Positions 12,968 through 24,283 of a stretch of DNA of 64,000 nt are shown piece after piece. How positions within the stretch are numbered: position 1 is the first letter of the stretch; each line of letters begins with the position of its first letter. The notes below the pieces were generated by a model. That model made no database searches. It was not told the origin of the DNA and saw nothing but the letters and a program-made list of their open reading frames with translations. The position numbers and the translations under genes are program-made. This stretch comes from Diaporthe sp. PMI_573 (lineage: Eukaryota > Ascomycota > Sordariomycetes > Diaporthales > Diaporthaceae), in assembly GCA_021399435.1 (NCBI GenBank), contig JAJTUP010000100.1:141972-205971 (forward strand), in the 5' to 3' direction.

Positions 12968-13335
12968 AGTGTTCCGAGTCTCGGGAGGATTGGTTGAGGC
13001 ATTGAGAAAGCTCTCATCAGACAACATGTAGTACGATATGGTGTACCAGAGTACAAGAAAAGTGTACCAATCATCAGCCATGCAGTGAAAGGGCACAGAA
13101 TTGCAAGGGGTGAGTTAATTAGATTGCCAATTATCGCTCATTCGTTTCATACATTGTTCAGGTGCAATTGTGACGCCGAGTGAATCTACCCCACGCGTGG
13201 GTTGAATTTACGGTTGCTCAAGAAGAAAGCCAGGCAGGGAATCAAGCAGTGAATTGTTCAAGAATCATGCCGGAAATACCTCAAGCAGCCCGCCAGGGAT
13301 TCAAAAGGGGGGCGGGGCGGAGGGTCAATATTCCG

Positions 13336-13404
13336 AATGTAAGTGGTTTCGTTTTTAACCCGTATATGTACGCTTCTTAAGCAGTATGTAGGCTGTCCCT
13401 TCAT
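13336..13404 (+). repeat. Direct repeat A flanking the ABC gene
   Basis: About 68 bp that reappear in the same orientation at 19255-19330. Shared blocks include GTAAGTGG, ACGCTTCTTAA, GCAGTATGTAGGC and GTCCCTT, with overall identity of roughly 80-85% by eye. The two copies bracket the Ste6-like ABC gene. They may be remnants of a mobile element. Confidence 0.6.
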
Positions 13405-13467
13405 ACAGTGGTAAACGCTTGAACACGTGCAAATGTAACTTCGTAGGCATAGACTCCTTTCCCTTGA

Positions 13468-13725
13468 CTTTTGTGGAGTAACTTCTAATTGGATTGCTTC
13501 TAGTTGAACTACTTCTTACGGAATAGGACAACCTACCCTGGGGTACTAGAGAATAACCTCATATAGAATGACCTTAACCCCTCATATAATAACAGATAGA
13601 TGTCCCGTGGGATGACCCTCCATATCATTACCTCGCAAGAAATAATTCCCTATTGGATAACCTTCTTTTGGATAGCCCCTTGTGGAGTTGCATCTTGTGG
13701 GACAGCTTCCTATCGGATCGCAATA
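13468..13725 (+). repeat. Degenerate 15-bp minisatellite
   Basis: Successive blocks of mostly 15 bp can be read, for example CTTCTTTTGGATAGC, CCCTTGTGGAGTTGC, ATCTTGTGGGACAGC and TTCCTATCGGATCGC. Each has a pyrimidine start, a TATNGGA-like core and an AC/GC end. The unit resembles that of the much cleaner array at 24543-24700, so this looks like an older copy of the same family. Confidence 0.55.
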
Positions 13726-13998
13726 CATCATCTTTCACGCGTTCAATGCCGTACTTGCATTCTACATCCCACAAGGCAGGCAGACAGTAAATTTTCACTC
13801 GTGCAAAGCTCTGGTTCTTTCTATTGGGCCCATAGCTGCCCTTTTGACCACGCGCGGCTTATGAGCATCGGCTTAGGCTGTCGGGCCGAATAATGTCTGC
13901 GGAGCCCTCCCACGAGCGGTGACTGTCTTACCGTCAGAATTTGAGTCCTCCAGAACAGACGGTGATACAATTGTCATGGCATCGCCACAGGGGTCCAG

Positions 13999-16900
13999 TC
14001 AAGCATTCGCGCCCCTGGCACTCGCAGCCTTGTAGTCGGAAGGGGGCCAGGCTCCACCGCTCAGCAACGCAGTGAAATTGCCCCTTCGGGCCAACAATTC
14101 CTCGAATCCACCCTCCTCGGCCACAAAGCCCTCATCCATGACCACGATCCGGCTGACGATCTTCATCATCTCCCTCGAATGCGTGATAGCCACGATCGTG
14201 AGCCCCTCCCCCCCTTCACCTTGCCTGCTTTGGCCCATCAAACCCTGGATAGCCTCCCTCACACCCTCAGCGCCCTCAGCATCAAGAGAGCTGGTTGGTT
14301 CATCCAAGACAAGCAACTTTGGCTTGCGAACAAGCGCTCGCGCGATGCTCACGCGCTGGGCCTGACCACCCGATAGCCCCATTCCGCCCTCGCCCACGGG
14401 CGTGGAATACCCCTCAGGTAACGAGATAATAAAGTCGTGTATGCAGGCCAGCTTGGCGGCCGCAACAACGGAATCCAAATCACGGTAGGGGGAGTCTGCG
14501 TGAAGACCATAGACGATGTTCTCGCGGATCGTGGCCGGGAAGAGGAAGGGATGTTGAGGGACATAGGCCGTGTGCGTGCGCAGGATAGATGTTGACACGT
14601 CCGAGGCTGGCACGCACGCATAAGACAATCCTGCAGGCCGTGGGTCCTGTCGTCTTGCATGAATGGGCTGTGAGGTGTGATGCTGCATGCTTTCCTCGGG
14701 CTGCTGGTCCTCTGATGGCTCGTACAGCCTCAAAAGAAGGCTCGCGATGGTGCTCTTGCCGCACCCCGAGGCGCCCACGATACCAACGCAGTCACCACGG
14801 TCAATTCGGAGGTTGACATTCCGGAGCACCTTTTTCAGGACATCTTGGCTGCCGTGGGCCACGGGGTATGCGAATTGCAGAGCTCTCATCTCGACCGGGA
14901 AGGGCGTCAGCACCCTCACCTCACCGCGTCCCTCATGACTGCTAGTATAGCTCAGGGTGGCGTAGTGTAGGACTTGAATAGACGTCGCCTTGGCGTGGGC
15001 GATTTGCGGGATACTATCCAACATTGCTGCGGCAGTGCCTATGCTGAAAAGAAGCAGGTTGATGACCTGCATGATGCCCGAGGCGGAGATGGTCGCCCCT
15101 GGCGATGTGAGCAGCACCGCTGCGTACCAGAACACAAGTGCCGTGAGCCAATTAGGCATGCCCTGGTTGAGGCCGTAGAAGAACCCCGTCCACAAGCCCC
15201 TCTGAACGCCCACTCGAAATGTGCTCTCGGTTGACCGGTCGTGCTTGGAGCCGAAGTGGTGTTCCAAGGTGAGCGCCCTGACCACTCGGATGTTCAGGAA
15301 GGTCTCAACAGACACTGCGCCTGTTGCCTCCGCCATGGTATTACATCTGGCCTCCCATTTGCCCGAGATGGTGCCAGTGGCCTGCGTAGCAGCGTACACG
15401 GCTGGGGCGGAGGCAAGCGTAACCAAGGTCAGCCTCCACGAGACGACCAGCGCCCAGACCAGCCCGCCGGTCATCATTGTGACTACAATCAATATGATTG
15501 GGACAAAGCGCCCAACAAGGTTGCGCATCTCCTCCGCATCCCTGTCGAGAACCTCGGCGAGGCGACCAGGTGAGTGGGCTGGCATATTAAACCACTGCTT
15601 CGGCTGGGAGAGGATCCTCTTCAGCGCCTCGACACGCAGGGATGTGACCCAGGCCTGGCCAGCGCACTGCATCAGGTAGAAGGCGGAAAAGGTAGCAAAT
15701 CCGTCTGCAGCGCCGATTATGGTCAGACGGATGGCCCATGCCTGCCCGGCAGCCCTCATCTCGGCGGGCGGTGCCCAGAACGCGGCAATCAGCTGTGCAA
15801 AGACAAAGGAGAAGACTGGGTTGCAAATCGCGGCGACCATGCAGGCAGCGATGCCCAGAGCCAGGCGAAGGCGACTTGGTTTGTCGAGCACGGGCCATAC
15901 TGTTGCCAGAATCCCACGCATGGAGAGATTCTGGCCGGCACCAAAGGCGACAGGCTGGTTCCCTTTGTTTTGTCCGTGTCGCCCCTGCCGCCTGGCTGTC
16001 TCGACGACGGGCCGACGGGACCTGGTCATCTCCCCGCTCTCCTGGACCATGTCCAGGCTCGACTTCCTCGTGTGATGCAATGCCCTGCTACTGTGTCTCC
16101 AGGAGGTCGGTTCCGCGAGTTTAATGACCGTCGACCGCTCCACGTTGGCCCCAAGCGACATTCTGAAGAGCCCGCGGTGTCCAGTTGGAGCTGGAGCTGG
16201 AGCTGGAGCCGGAGCTGAAGCCGGAGCTGAAGCCGTCCTCGTCCTCTCGGGAGATGAAAACGCGTCATTGGTGATGCCAGCCGACTGCAGCGGTGCCGAT
16301 GGATCCCGGGCCGGCTCGCTGTCATTGTGATCAGTCAATGACAGCAGCGACCTGAACATGCCCCTCTCGTCCTTGACCAAGTCTCTTCGAAACCCGCGTT
16401 GTACCAAGAAGCCCTGGTCCAGGACGTAGACGTAATCCTTGTCGAGTATCTGCGATACGTCGTGCGTGATGATAATCGTTGTCTTCCCTGCTCTCCATAG
16501 CCTGATCGCCTCGAGGATGAGGACCCTGCTTGTCGGATCAAGACCTGAGGTGACCTCGTCGAGTATTAACACGGGTGGATCCCTCAGACGAGCCCTAGCC
16601 AGTGCGAGTCGCTGCCTCTGCCCTCCGCTCAGGTTATGACCTCCGATGCCGACATTGGTGTCGAGGCCGTCGGGCAGACTCGCGATGGTGGACTGGAGCA
16701 ACGCTGTTTCACATGCGGCCCTGACATCCTCCCTGGTTGCCGTGAGCGGATCGCGCGAGCCAAAGGCGACGTTCATGAGGAATGTGTCATTGAACAAGAC
16801 GCTCGACTGTTGGATCAATGCGACGTTCTCGCGGAGCCACTTATCGTCCAAGGTCCGAATAGACCTCCCGTCTATGAGGATATCCCCAGTGAGAGGCTCA

Positions 16901-18691
16901 TAGAACCTGAGAAGTAGATTGGTGATGGTGCTCTTGCCCGATCCGCTTCTTCCGACCAAGAAGGTGAGACCAGGGTTGAAGGAGAACGAGGAGCGGTTGA
17001 GGACTATCCTCGTCGGATCTGGCATGTGTTAGTTAGTATTCTTGCTCAAAGGCGCTCGGGATAGGTTCGAAATTCCCATAGTGCATATCATGGGTTTATT
17101 CTACACTAGGTTGTCCTATAGTGGGCTTTTTTGTGGTAGACTGTCTGTCGTAAAGGAGGGTCGATTGAGGGAACGATAGTCATCTGCTTGATCGGCTCTT
17201 GCCGAAGCCAACAGTGCGAATTTAAGATGGACCAAGGTAGGGACTGCACTTCCAGCTGATGGGGGGAGGGGGTGCGGTCGAGCGATGTAAACAAAGCACG
17301 TAGACTATCCGTCCTCCCGGAGGACCGTACAGAGTATCGTTGGACGCCCCCGCCCCCTGCGTACCTGGGATAGAAGGAGACAAAAAGTAAAAGGAGAAGA
17401 ATTCTACTTACTAGACGGATAGGCAAAGCTCACGTCGTGGAGTTCGATCCCCTTGGCACAGCTCTGTGGCCGGTGAGATACTTCCATCTTGGCCATGTTC
17501 CTAGCCTCTGTCTTGGCCCACACGATTTTCTGGAGCTGGTGACCGGCCGACATTCCCTTGGCCAAAACAAGCCACTGTGGTCCTACACCCTCTATCGCCT
17601 GAAAGGCCGTCAAGATGGAATAGAAGGTCGTCAGGGCTGTTCCTGGTGTGGCGATACGTTTGCTCACAAGGTATCCTGCAAACCAGAAGCCCACAACAAA
17701 GAGGTTGATGACCCACAGCTTAAGAAAGCCCATCTGCATGGAGTTCCTTAGCGCTTGCCGAATATAACACTGCGTAGATCCCTTCGCTGCTTGCAGATAC
17801 TGCCAGACTTCGTTGTCCATGGCGTCGTAGATCTTCACGAGATCGATGGCTGTCACGGCAGCAATGATGATCTTGGACGCTTGAGCGAGCTCCCGCTTCT
17901 GCGAAGCAATAGCTGCCTCGAGTCCAAGACTGATGAAGTGCAGAGCAAGTACGGATACCGGTATGGTCGCCATAAGGACAAGAGTGAGTTGCCAGCTATT
18001 GTAGAGGGCTACGACAAGGCAGCCAATGGCAACGAAGGTGTCAGCGATGAGAAATCCCAAGACTTGTGAAGTTGCCATCTGGAGCTCTCGTATATGACTG
18101 CAGTTATGTCAGCGGACGGACGGACGATTCTGGAAACAAGTTAAATGGATCGATCCCTTACACCTGCATGCCGGACAGAGCACTGCTTAGACCCTCGTGG
18201 TGACCGTCAAACCAGGCCATTTCTCTGTCCAACAAGTGCTCAAAAACACTCTTTCTTGCCGTCTTGGCCACCAGTTCGCCGAAGACAATCCATAGTGCCA
18301 GGAGGGCCGAGTTGAAAGCCCACGAGGCCAGACCAAGGCCAGCCAACACGACACACCAGATCGTCAACCCGGCCATGGCTGTGCCCCCATCAATGCTGCC
18401 GGCGCCAACAGGGCTTACAATGTCCATGATTTTGCCGATGAGGACAGCGAAGACTGTTTTGACCGCAGCAACAAGCAGGGATGCGACGATGGCGAGACTG
18501 AGGAAGCCGGCTTGGTGGCGCTGGGTGAAAACGAAGAGGTGCTTCCATGTAGCGCCGCCGCCATCGGATTCCTGGGCATCGTCCGGCCTTTTGCCACGAG
18601 ATATATCTGGCAAGACTTCAGATCTGGGAGGCGCGGCTGCTGCACCACCCTTCGGTAAGCGTCGAAGCCGGTACTCTCGCCGCGAGCTCAT
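13999..18691 (-). CDS. Ste6-like a-pheromone ABC exporter (full-size ABCB)
   Basis: Three exons, 18691-18162, 18097-17412 and 17018-13999, give 1411 residues with consistent phases. The layout is TMD-NBD-TMD-NBD. TMD1 includes HIRELQMATSQVLGF and VWQYLQAAKG, typical of fungal Ste6-like half 1. NBD1 has Walker A GRSGSGKST (about 428-436), signature LSGGQRQR, Walker B LILDE and an H-loop ITHD. NBD2 has GASGCGKST, LSGGQAQR, LVLDEP and ITHS. All catalytic motifs are intact in both domains. The family exports farnesylated a-type mating peptide across the plasma membrane. An Ala-Pro linker follows NBD1. The second intron (17019-17411) is 393 bp, long for this gene set. A related paralogue with another substrate is possible. 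Confidence 0.88.
16186..16234. repeat. 6-bp coding microsatellite (Ala-Pro linker)
   Basis: Tandem GGAGCT units on the plus strand, with some GAAGCC and GGAGCC variants. On the minus strand they encode an alternating Ala-Pro tract in the linker after the first nucleotide-binding domain of the ABC exporter. The unit of six keeps the frame, so length variation would be tolerated. Confidence 0.85.
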
Positions 18692-19856
18692 GCTGACTTG
18701 TATCGCCCGCGCGAGTGTTCGGTCAAAATCTACTACACCAACGCGTAGATATTTTCCGCGTTATTGAACGATCTGCAGTTGGTAAGACGCCATATCGCAT
18801 AAGACAGACGTTTGGATGCGAACTTATGTTTGAATCGGCCGTGGACGTTCCCATATTAGCAACGTAGGACGCCAGGTTACATAGAATTGATTGAAATGAG
18901 AAACATCGCAGAATGAGACTATGGGGTAATATGCTAAGATCTGGCAATATTGAATGTTGAGAAGTACCATTGTGCGGTCAGCGGTAGGATTGTGTCCCAA
19001 GGGACAATACCAAAGATCAACAAGAGTTGCACGGATGCGGCGCCACCCGACTAGCAGGCCGTACTGCAGAACATCTTCCCACCGAAAGCTGCTCCCGCTT
19101 GCCTGTAGCAGCTCCTACCAACTCTCAGAAAGTTACATAATGGCCCGGTCTGCATTGGAAGCATTGATTGAACAGACGGGGCTCGCAAAAACGAGGGCTA
19201 TGCCCCTTAGAAGCGGTCACCAGGGCCACCAGATGCCTTTGTGAGAGTTGACTATAAGTAAGTGGTGGTTTCCGTTTTAATCTGTGTACATACGCTTCTT
19301 AAAGCAGTATGTAGGCGGTCCCTTTATTTCCTATTTGAATACTTATAAACAGCTATTTGTAGGTAATATTAAAGCTACCTATATAGCTAGTAGTATAGCT
19401 TATGTACTACTGCATTTGACCTGTATGTACTAGGTGTGGGTGGGCTGGACGATGACTGCGCCTTTATTAAGCAGGTAAATGCTTATAGGGGCAGGTATGC
19501 TGAACCCCAATTTACTCGGCAACCATCCAACGACTCCTCCCCCCCCCCACCTCGCCCAAAGTCGAAGCTCTGAGCCTCTGCCGATCCCAAGCACCTGGAT
19601 TCTGCCTGCAGTCCCGTCCACGCCCCAAAGCCAAGATTACTATCAGGAACATACCACGCCTGCAAACGCCTGCAAACGCCTTTCTTCAGCACACCGCGTG
19701 GAAAGCCCTCCAACAAGGGTAGAACGCTGTCTTGATACCTCTGCCTGGCATTCTTGGGTCTGCAGGCTGTAATTGTGCCCGACATTTCGTGCCGTCGCAG
19801 CCGACAAAGCCATGGCGTCACTTCTGCCTCTGCTTTATGACCTACTACCCATAATC
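18692..19856. other. Divergent intergenic region between ABC and cupin genes
   Basis: About 1.16 kb with no supported gene. It contains direct repeat B (19255-19330), then an AT-rich stretch to about 19430, and a C-run near 19542. It should hold the promoters of the ABC exporter and the cupin gene. Confidence 0.45.
19255..19330 (+). repeat. Direct repeat B flanking the ABC gene
   Basis: Second copy of the repeat at 13336-13404, in the same orientation, lying beyond the 5' end of the ABC gene. It shares ACGCTTCTTAA, GCAGTATGTAGGC and GTCCCTT. An extra TGG occurs after GTAAGTGG and one extra A after CTTCTTAA. Confidence 0.6.
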
Positions 19857-20797
19857 ATGCCGTCAGAAGTCCGGATTTCCCATCAAAAGGACCTGATACC
19901 TATTCCCGAGCAGGCCGAGGGGCCTCCGTATCACCAGACACAGCGTACCGTCGCTCAAGCCGATCCGAGGCCGCAGCACGCTCAGCGCCAGGCTGTACTG
20001 AGCACCACTGATGATGATGTAGCTGGCTTTCAAGTGGGGTCGGATCAGGGAAGGGTTTCCTGCGAGCCGATACAACTGCTTGATCGTGAAGAGAACTCGG
20101 CTGTTCAGCCCAAACCAGGGCCTTGCCATCCGAAGCCGATGGCACAGGCCAGCGGTCCAAGGGTATTCCGCAGAGACGCAATGGTGGGCGTCACCGACAG
20201 GATGTGTGCAACAGGTCAGTCCGCGCCCTGTATCTTCTGGCCGTTGTCAGCTTGACTGGCCAATTTCTTTTCCTGTGCGTGCTTGACCTCTTCTTTGGCT
20301 CTCCTTCTCGGCGTGTGCTTCGCATTCAAACTCGTAGTTGGGAATCTATAACAGAAGCTCTTGCAATAGTCCTGACAGTGGAGCCGAGATCTGCCTCCGC
20401 GGTGCATCACCACGGCGAGCAAGGTGAGCATGGACCTTGCCTCCGATCGTTTCCAGGCCTGCGACCCTAATTATTTACTTTATTTCTCTTAGACACTATA
20501 GTCTACGCCACCAGAGGTAACGGGGTCCTTCTCACTAGTCCTACTGTGGACCCTATCAGGGCCATCAGAGCAGATATCAAGGGCGAGGCACCCACTCGTG
20601 ACGAAGAGCAGCCTCGGCGACACGAACTTTCCCCCGGCGATTTCGCCTTCATACCTCCGTGGACGGAGCATCAAGTCGTCAATGAGGCTGATGAGGGCGA
20701 TATCGTCTGGGTTTTGGTTCAGAGTGGGGGTGAGCGAGTACAGGTCGACCTGACGGGCTGGGGTGGTGAAACGGTCCCGCGCCGGTCAGTTCGATGA
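19857..20797 (+). CDS. Small cupin-domain protein
   Basis: Exons 19857-20214, 20379-20423 and 20493-20797 give 235 residues in phase. After splicing, the core reads MCATVEPRSASAVHHHGEQDTIVYATRGNG, then LSPGDFAFIPPWTEHQ. This is a classic single cupin: the HHH and E of motif 1 and the final H of motif 2 are the expected metal ligands. The substrate is unknown. The middle exon is 45 nt. Residues 25-95 look unlike a folded domain, so the first exon may be shorter or contain another intron. In-frame ATGs upstream at 19773 and 19812 are alternatives. Confidence 0.78.
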
Positions 20798-21456
20798 CGA
20801 GTAAGGTATATATATACAACCTCACAGTAACTGAAGGCTGCCCCTGGGGAGGCAGGTGGTTGGCCTATAGGAGGTCATCCTAAACGAGGCTATCCAGAAG
20901 GGCGGTATGGCCATAGTGGTTGCTCCTATAGAAGAATTTATCGTCGGCGGGTAATTGATTCGCCCCGTACGAGATGATCTATAAGAGGCTATATAGTGAG
21001 GGTTTGCCCTGCTTGGGATCCCCGCAAGTTGCAGGTTTATGATCTTCTACACCGTACCTGGCCAACCCGGGCAGCCGGGGGGGGGAGGAGGGGGAAATGA
21101 GCTACACAATAAGTGGAAATGAGAGTGCGTGCTTGGTGGCACTTATCCTGATGGGGTTGTGGTTCCCGGGCTAGCTGCTGTCCCCACGAGCGGGACAAAA
21201 CCCCACTGCTGCTGCTGCACAGTATATCGCAGGCGGGGAAGGTTGCTCTCTCGCAGTACAAGTGCCGGCCAACAGACCCGGAAAGATGGGGTCGATGGAG
21301 GGAACTTGACTCGGAAAGTCGACCGTCATACTGGGGGCGTCAACCTCTGCGGGCTTGTGTATAAGATGGAGGCTTCAGCGCCTGCTGTTTTGTCCGAGGC
21401 GGCCTGCTCCTGTCCCCGACTGCCTTTCAAGCCGTGAAACACCACCGCAAACCAAG
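20798..21456. other. Intergenic region
   Basis: About 660 bp between two plus-strand genes, with no supported gene. Positions 20866-20945 contain a few loosely repeated 15-bp blocks (GCTATCCAGAAGGGC-like) resembling the reverse complement of the minisatellite at 24543-24700. A G-run lies at about 21075. Confidence 0.4.
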
Positions 21457-23085
21457 ATGCGGCCGCCCGGTTTATACCACGCAGCCAGCGCGTGCGCCCT
21501 CTTGTGGCAAGGCATCGAGGCGACAGCGGCGTCATGCTCGATCGAGACCTTGCAGGCTGCCTTGCCTTCAGACGCCAGCGTTCTCGTGGCCCAGCACGTT
21601 GCTGGTGGTGGCTCTTTCGGCGAGGGTGCAGCAGACATTCCATATCCCACGAACCCCACCAACCTGCCTGAGACCTGTGCTGTCATCGTCAATGTGACAA
21701 CCTCCGAGTCGTCGAGTTTCCGCTTCAGCGTGTTCTTGCCCACCGAGTGGAACGGGCGCTTCCTGCAGGTTGGCAACGGCGGCTTTGCTGGCGGCATCAA
21801 CTTTCTAGACATGGGCGCCGGCGTACGTTACGGCTTCGCCGTGGCCTCCACCGACACTGGGCATAACTCGAGTACTTCGGACCTGACCTGGGCACTGCGC
21901 CAGCCCGAGAAGCGGTTGGACTTCGGCTACCGTGCCATCCACGGTTCTGTGGTGCTCGGGAAAGCCCTGACGGAGGCATTCTACGGCCGGGGGATATTGT
22001 TTTCGTACTACTCTGGTGCTTCGACTGGAGGTAGGCAGGGGCTACGAGAAGCGCAGTACGATCCCGAGTCCTTCGACGGGCTGCTGATCGGAGCACCTGC
22101 GTGGTGGACCAGCCATCTTCAGCCTTGGACAACCAAACTGGGCTCTTGCAACCTGCCCACCGACGCGGCCGCACACATACCGCCCTCACTCTTCAAGGCG
22201 ATCGGCGCTGAGGCCATCCGGCAGTGCGACTCCCTGGACGGGGTGCAGGACGGTATCATCAGCTCGCCAGAGCTATGTGAGTTCGACACGGACGCCCTGC
22301 TGTGCGGTTCCGCCCCCGCGAACGCCTCGGCGTGTCTGACAGGGGCTCAGCTAGCCACCCTGAACAGCATCTACTCGGACTACCATTCAGAGGGACGGTT
22401 TGCATTCCCGGGCTTGGAGGTCGGCTCCGAGGCGCAATGGAATGTATTGCTCGGGGGGTCCTCGCCCAACCCGCTGGGGGACGGTTATATGCAGTCCTTC
22501 TTGCTGGACGACCCGAGCTGGACATGGAGGCAGTATGACGACGCCATCATCTGGCAGTCGGACGCTGAAGACCCGGGCAACTGCACAGCCGACCACTACG
22601 AGGCCATGGGGGCGGTGATGGAGATGGGCAGCAAGATCGTCATGTTCCATGGCATGTCGGACGCGTTGATCTCGACAAGATCCTCCAACGTGCTGTACGG
22701 CCGCGTGGCAGAGGCCCTGGGAGGATACGACCAGCTGCAGAGCTGGTTCCGGTATTTTGTAGTGCCGGGGCTGCAGCACGTCACGGGGACGTCAAACGAC
22801 GCTCCGTGGTATTTCGCTGGACCAAACAGCGCAGCACGCCTAGGCACCGATATCTTCTCCACACCAGGCTTTTCAGACCCGGAGCATGACGCACTCATGG
22901 CCTTGATGAGGTGGGTCGAGGAGGGTGTCGCGGTAGACCAGATCATTGCAACCACATGGCAGAACTCGACGGACCCGGCCTCGGGCGTCTTGAGGCAGAG
23001 GCCGTTGTGCCCCTTTCCCAAAAAGGCTGCCTATGATGGAAAAGGAGACGTGGACGACGCAGCTAGCTGGAGCTGCTCGGGGTGA
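21457..23085 (+). CDS. Secreted tannase/feruloyl esterase family hydrolase
   Basis: Single exon, 542 residues. The start at 21457 gives a signal peptide (MRPPGLYHAASACALLWQG...ATAASC). The protein then follows the tannase/feruloyl-esterase fold: FSVFLPTEWNGRFLQVGNGGFAGG, YGFAVASTDTGH, nucleophile motif GASTGGRQG (S189), a lid domain with paired cysteines, HGMSDALIS (D402) and GLQHV (H441). The family hydrolyses ester bonds in plant phenolics such as feruloylated polysaccharides or tannins outside the cell. The residue before the nucleophile is Ala and the residue after the catalytic His is Val, where fungal members normally have two cysteines joined by a disulfide. Activity is therefore plausible but possibly altered. 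Confidence 0.92.
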   Translation: MRPPGLYHAASACALLWQGIEATAASCSIETLQAALPSDASVLVAQHVAGGGSFGEGAADIPYPTNPTNLPETCAVIVNVTTSESSSFRFSVFLPTEWNGRFLQVGNGGFAGGINFLDMGAGVRYGFAVASTDTGHNSSTSDLTWALRQPEKRLDFGYRAIHGSVVLGKALTEAFYGRGILFSYYSGASTGGRQGLREAQYDPESFDGLLIGAPAWWTSHLQPWTTKLGSCNLPTDAAAHIPPSLFKAIGAEAIRQCDSLDGVQDGIISSPELCEFDTDALLCGSAPANASACLTGAQLATLNSIYSDYHSEGRFAFPGLEVGSEAQWNVLLGGSSPNPLGDGYMQSFLLDDPSWTWRQYDDAIIWQSDAEDPGNCTADHYEAMGAVMEMGSKIVMFHGMSDALISTRSSNVLYGRVAEALGGYDQLQSWFRYFVVPGLQHVTGTSNDAPWYFAGPNSAARLGTDIFSTPGFSDPEHDALMALMRWVEEGVAVDQIIATTWQNSTDPASGVLRQRPLCPFPKKAAYDGKGDVDDAASWSCSG

Positions 23086-23729
23086 GGGCATACGCTGCTT
23101 GTAGAGAGGAGCCCATGGGAGTGAATACACGTGTTGGATATGATTATCGATAATATAACACACACGAATTGAAAACTGTGTGCCCTATTTTCTCCTCTGG
23201 TGGAAATCCACCATCGGAGGCGTCGGGCAACTCATGTGTTGGCTCTCAAATTCCCCCCCCGCCCCCCTCCCCCCTCCCTGGAAAAGGGGGGGGGCTGACC
23301 AACCTGACTGTATCATATCGCAAGGCGGAAGGCGGCCACACGACTCTGAGGCACCTCGACAAGGTCCGAAAGGGTCGACGCAGCAAAGCTGAAGCTTACG
23401 GGTTTCAAGGTAAAGCTTCCTCTGCCCCAGGTTGCTGGTTAGGTCAGCTTTTATAATTAGAGATTTCCTTTTTCGGACGTGAGACCATCAGCTTACGATA
23501 TTGCCGTGGAGCAACGTTTGGCTTCCTTCAAGACTGAGTTACATGTTTGTTCCAGTCTCGATATACATCGACGCCCGTCGTTTTACCCCTGCTCAAGGTA
23601 GACCAGGCATCCGTGTTTAAATAGCCATTCGTTTTCTCTAGAGGAGAGCAGAGCCACGACCTGTCTTGTCATTTCCGACCTCACCAAAGTCTTTTACCAG
23701 TATTTACGCGCCCACAAACGCCAGGGAAG
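23086..23729. other. Intergenic region with GC homopolymer stem
   Basis: About 640 bp without a supported gene. Near 23250-23295 a long C-run is followed by GGAAAAGG and a G-run, which could fold into a GC stem or affect read quality. The remainder is the promoter of the PLAC8 gene. Confidence 0.4.
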
Positions 23730-24283
23730 ATGTCATCCACTTGGCAAGAAAGCCTGATGGGCTGCTGCAGCCCCTTCGGCCTCTGTTGCGAGGGTTTTTG
23801 GTGCCCCTGTATTGTCCTGGGCCGCACGACACACCGCCTCAAGCACAACGGAGACATGCAAAAGTACAACTGCTGCAATGCTGACTGTGGTGTCCTCTGT
23901 GCCCTGCACGCATTCGGTGGCTGGGGCTGGGTGTAGGTCTCCCATCACCGTGAGCCCGAACAACGCTCACATGTTCGTATAGGTTGCAGTGCATCCGGCG
24001 TGGTGAGATTCGCGAGAAGTATCACATGGAGAAAAACTGTTGTGGTGACTGCATGGTCTCGCTGTGCTGTCATTGTTGCGCCGTAGTCCGTAAGTAGGAT
24101 TTCCCTTCCTTTGGTACATGTAGCGAGTGACTGACGCGTAGTAGAGCAGGAGAAGGAGGTCAAGGCTCGGACTTCAGGCGTGGTGAGCAGCAAACACCTT
24201 TTTGATACGTATGCGATTGAATTGACTGACAACTCCTGCAGGACACGGCAGGGTATCAACAGCAGGCGGGCATGAGGGTATAG
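23730..24283 (+). CDS. PLAC8-family cysteine-rich protein
   Basis: Exons 23730-23932, 23983-24089, 24142-24182 and 24242-24283 give 130 residues in phase. The sequence has the PLAC8 pattern: GCCSPFGLCCEGFWCPCIVLGRTTHRL, a CC-DCG block, a short hydrophobic segment GWGWVLQCIRRGEIREKY, and CCGDCMVSLCCHCCAVVLEQEKEV. Family members are small membrane-associated proteins tied to cell size or metal (cadmium, zinc) tolerance in plants. The fungal role is unknown. The fit of all four exons to the family layout makes the gene model strong. Confidence 0.9.

Larger units (their letters stand above)
12968..13998. other. Intergenic region between convergent genes, repeat-bearing
   Basis: No gene is supported here. 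The region holds direct repeat A (13336-13404) and a degenerate 15-bp minisatellite (13468-13725), each listed separately. The MFS gene (+) and the Ste6-like gene (-) converge on it. Confidence 0.5.

Noticed and set aside
17058..17085. tRNA-like GGTTCGAAATTCC near 17070
   Set aside because: It resembles a T-arm, but no acceptor, D or anticodon stems can be built around it and it lies in the ABC intron.
13999..23085. Secondary metabolite cluster made of MFS, ABC, cupin and esterase genes
   Set aside because: No backbone enzyme (PKS, NRPS, terpene cyclase) or cluster regulator is present, and the ABC protein is best matched to pheromone export.
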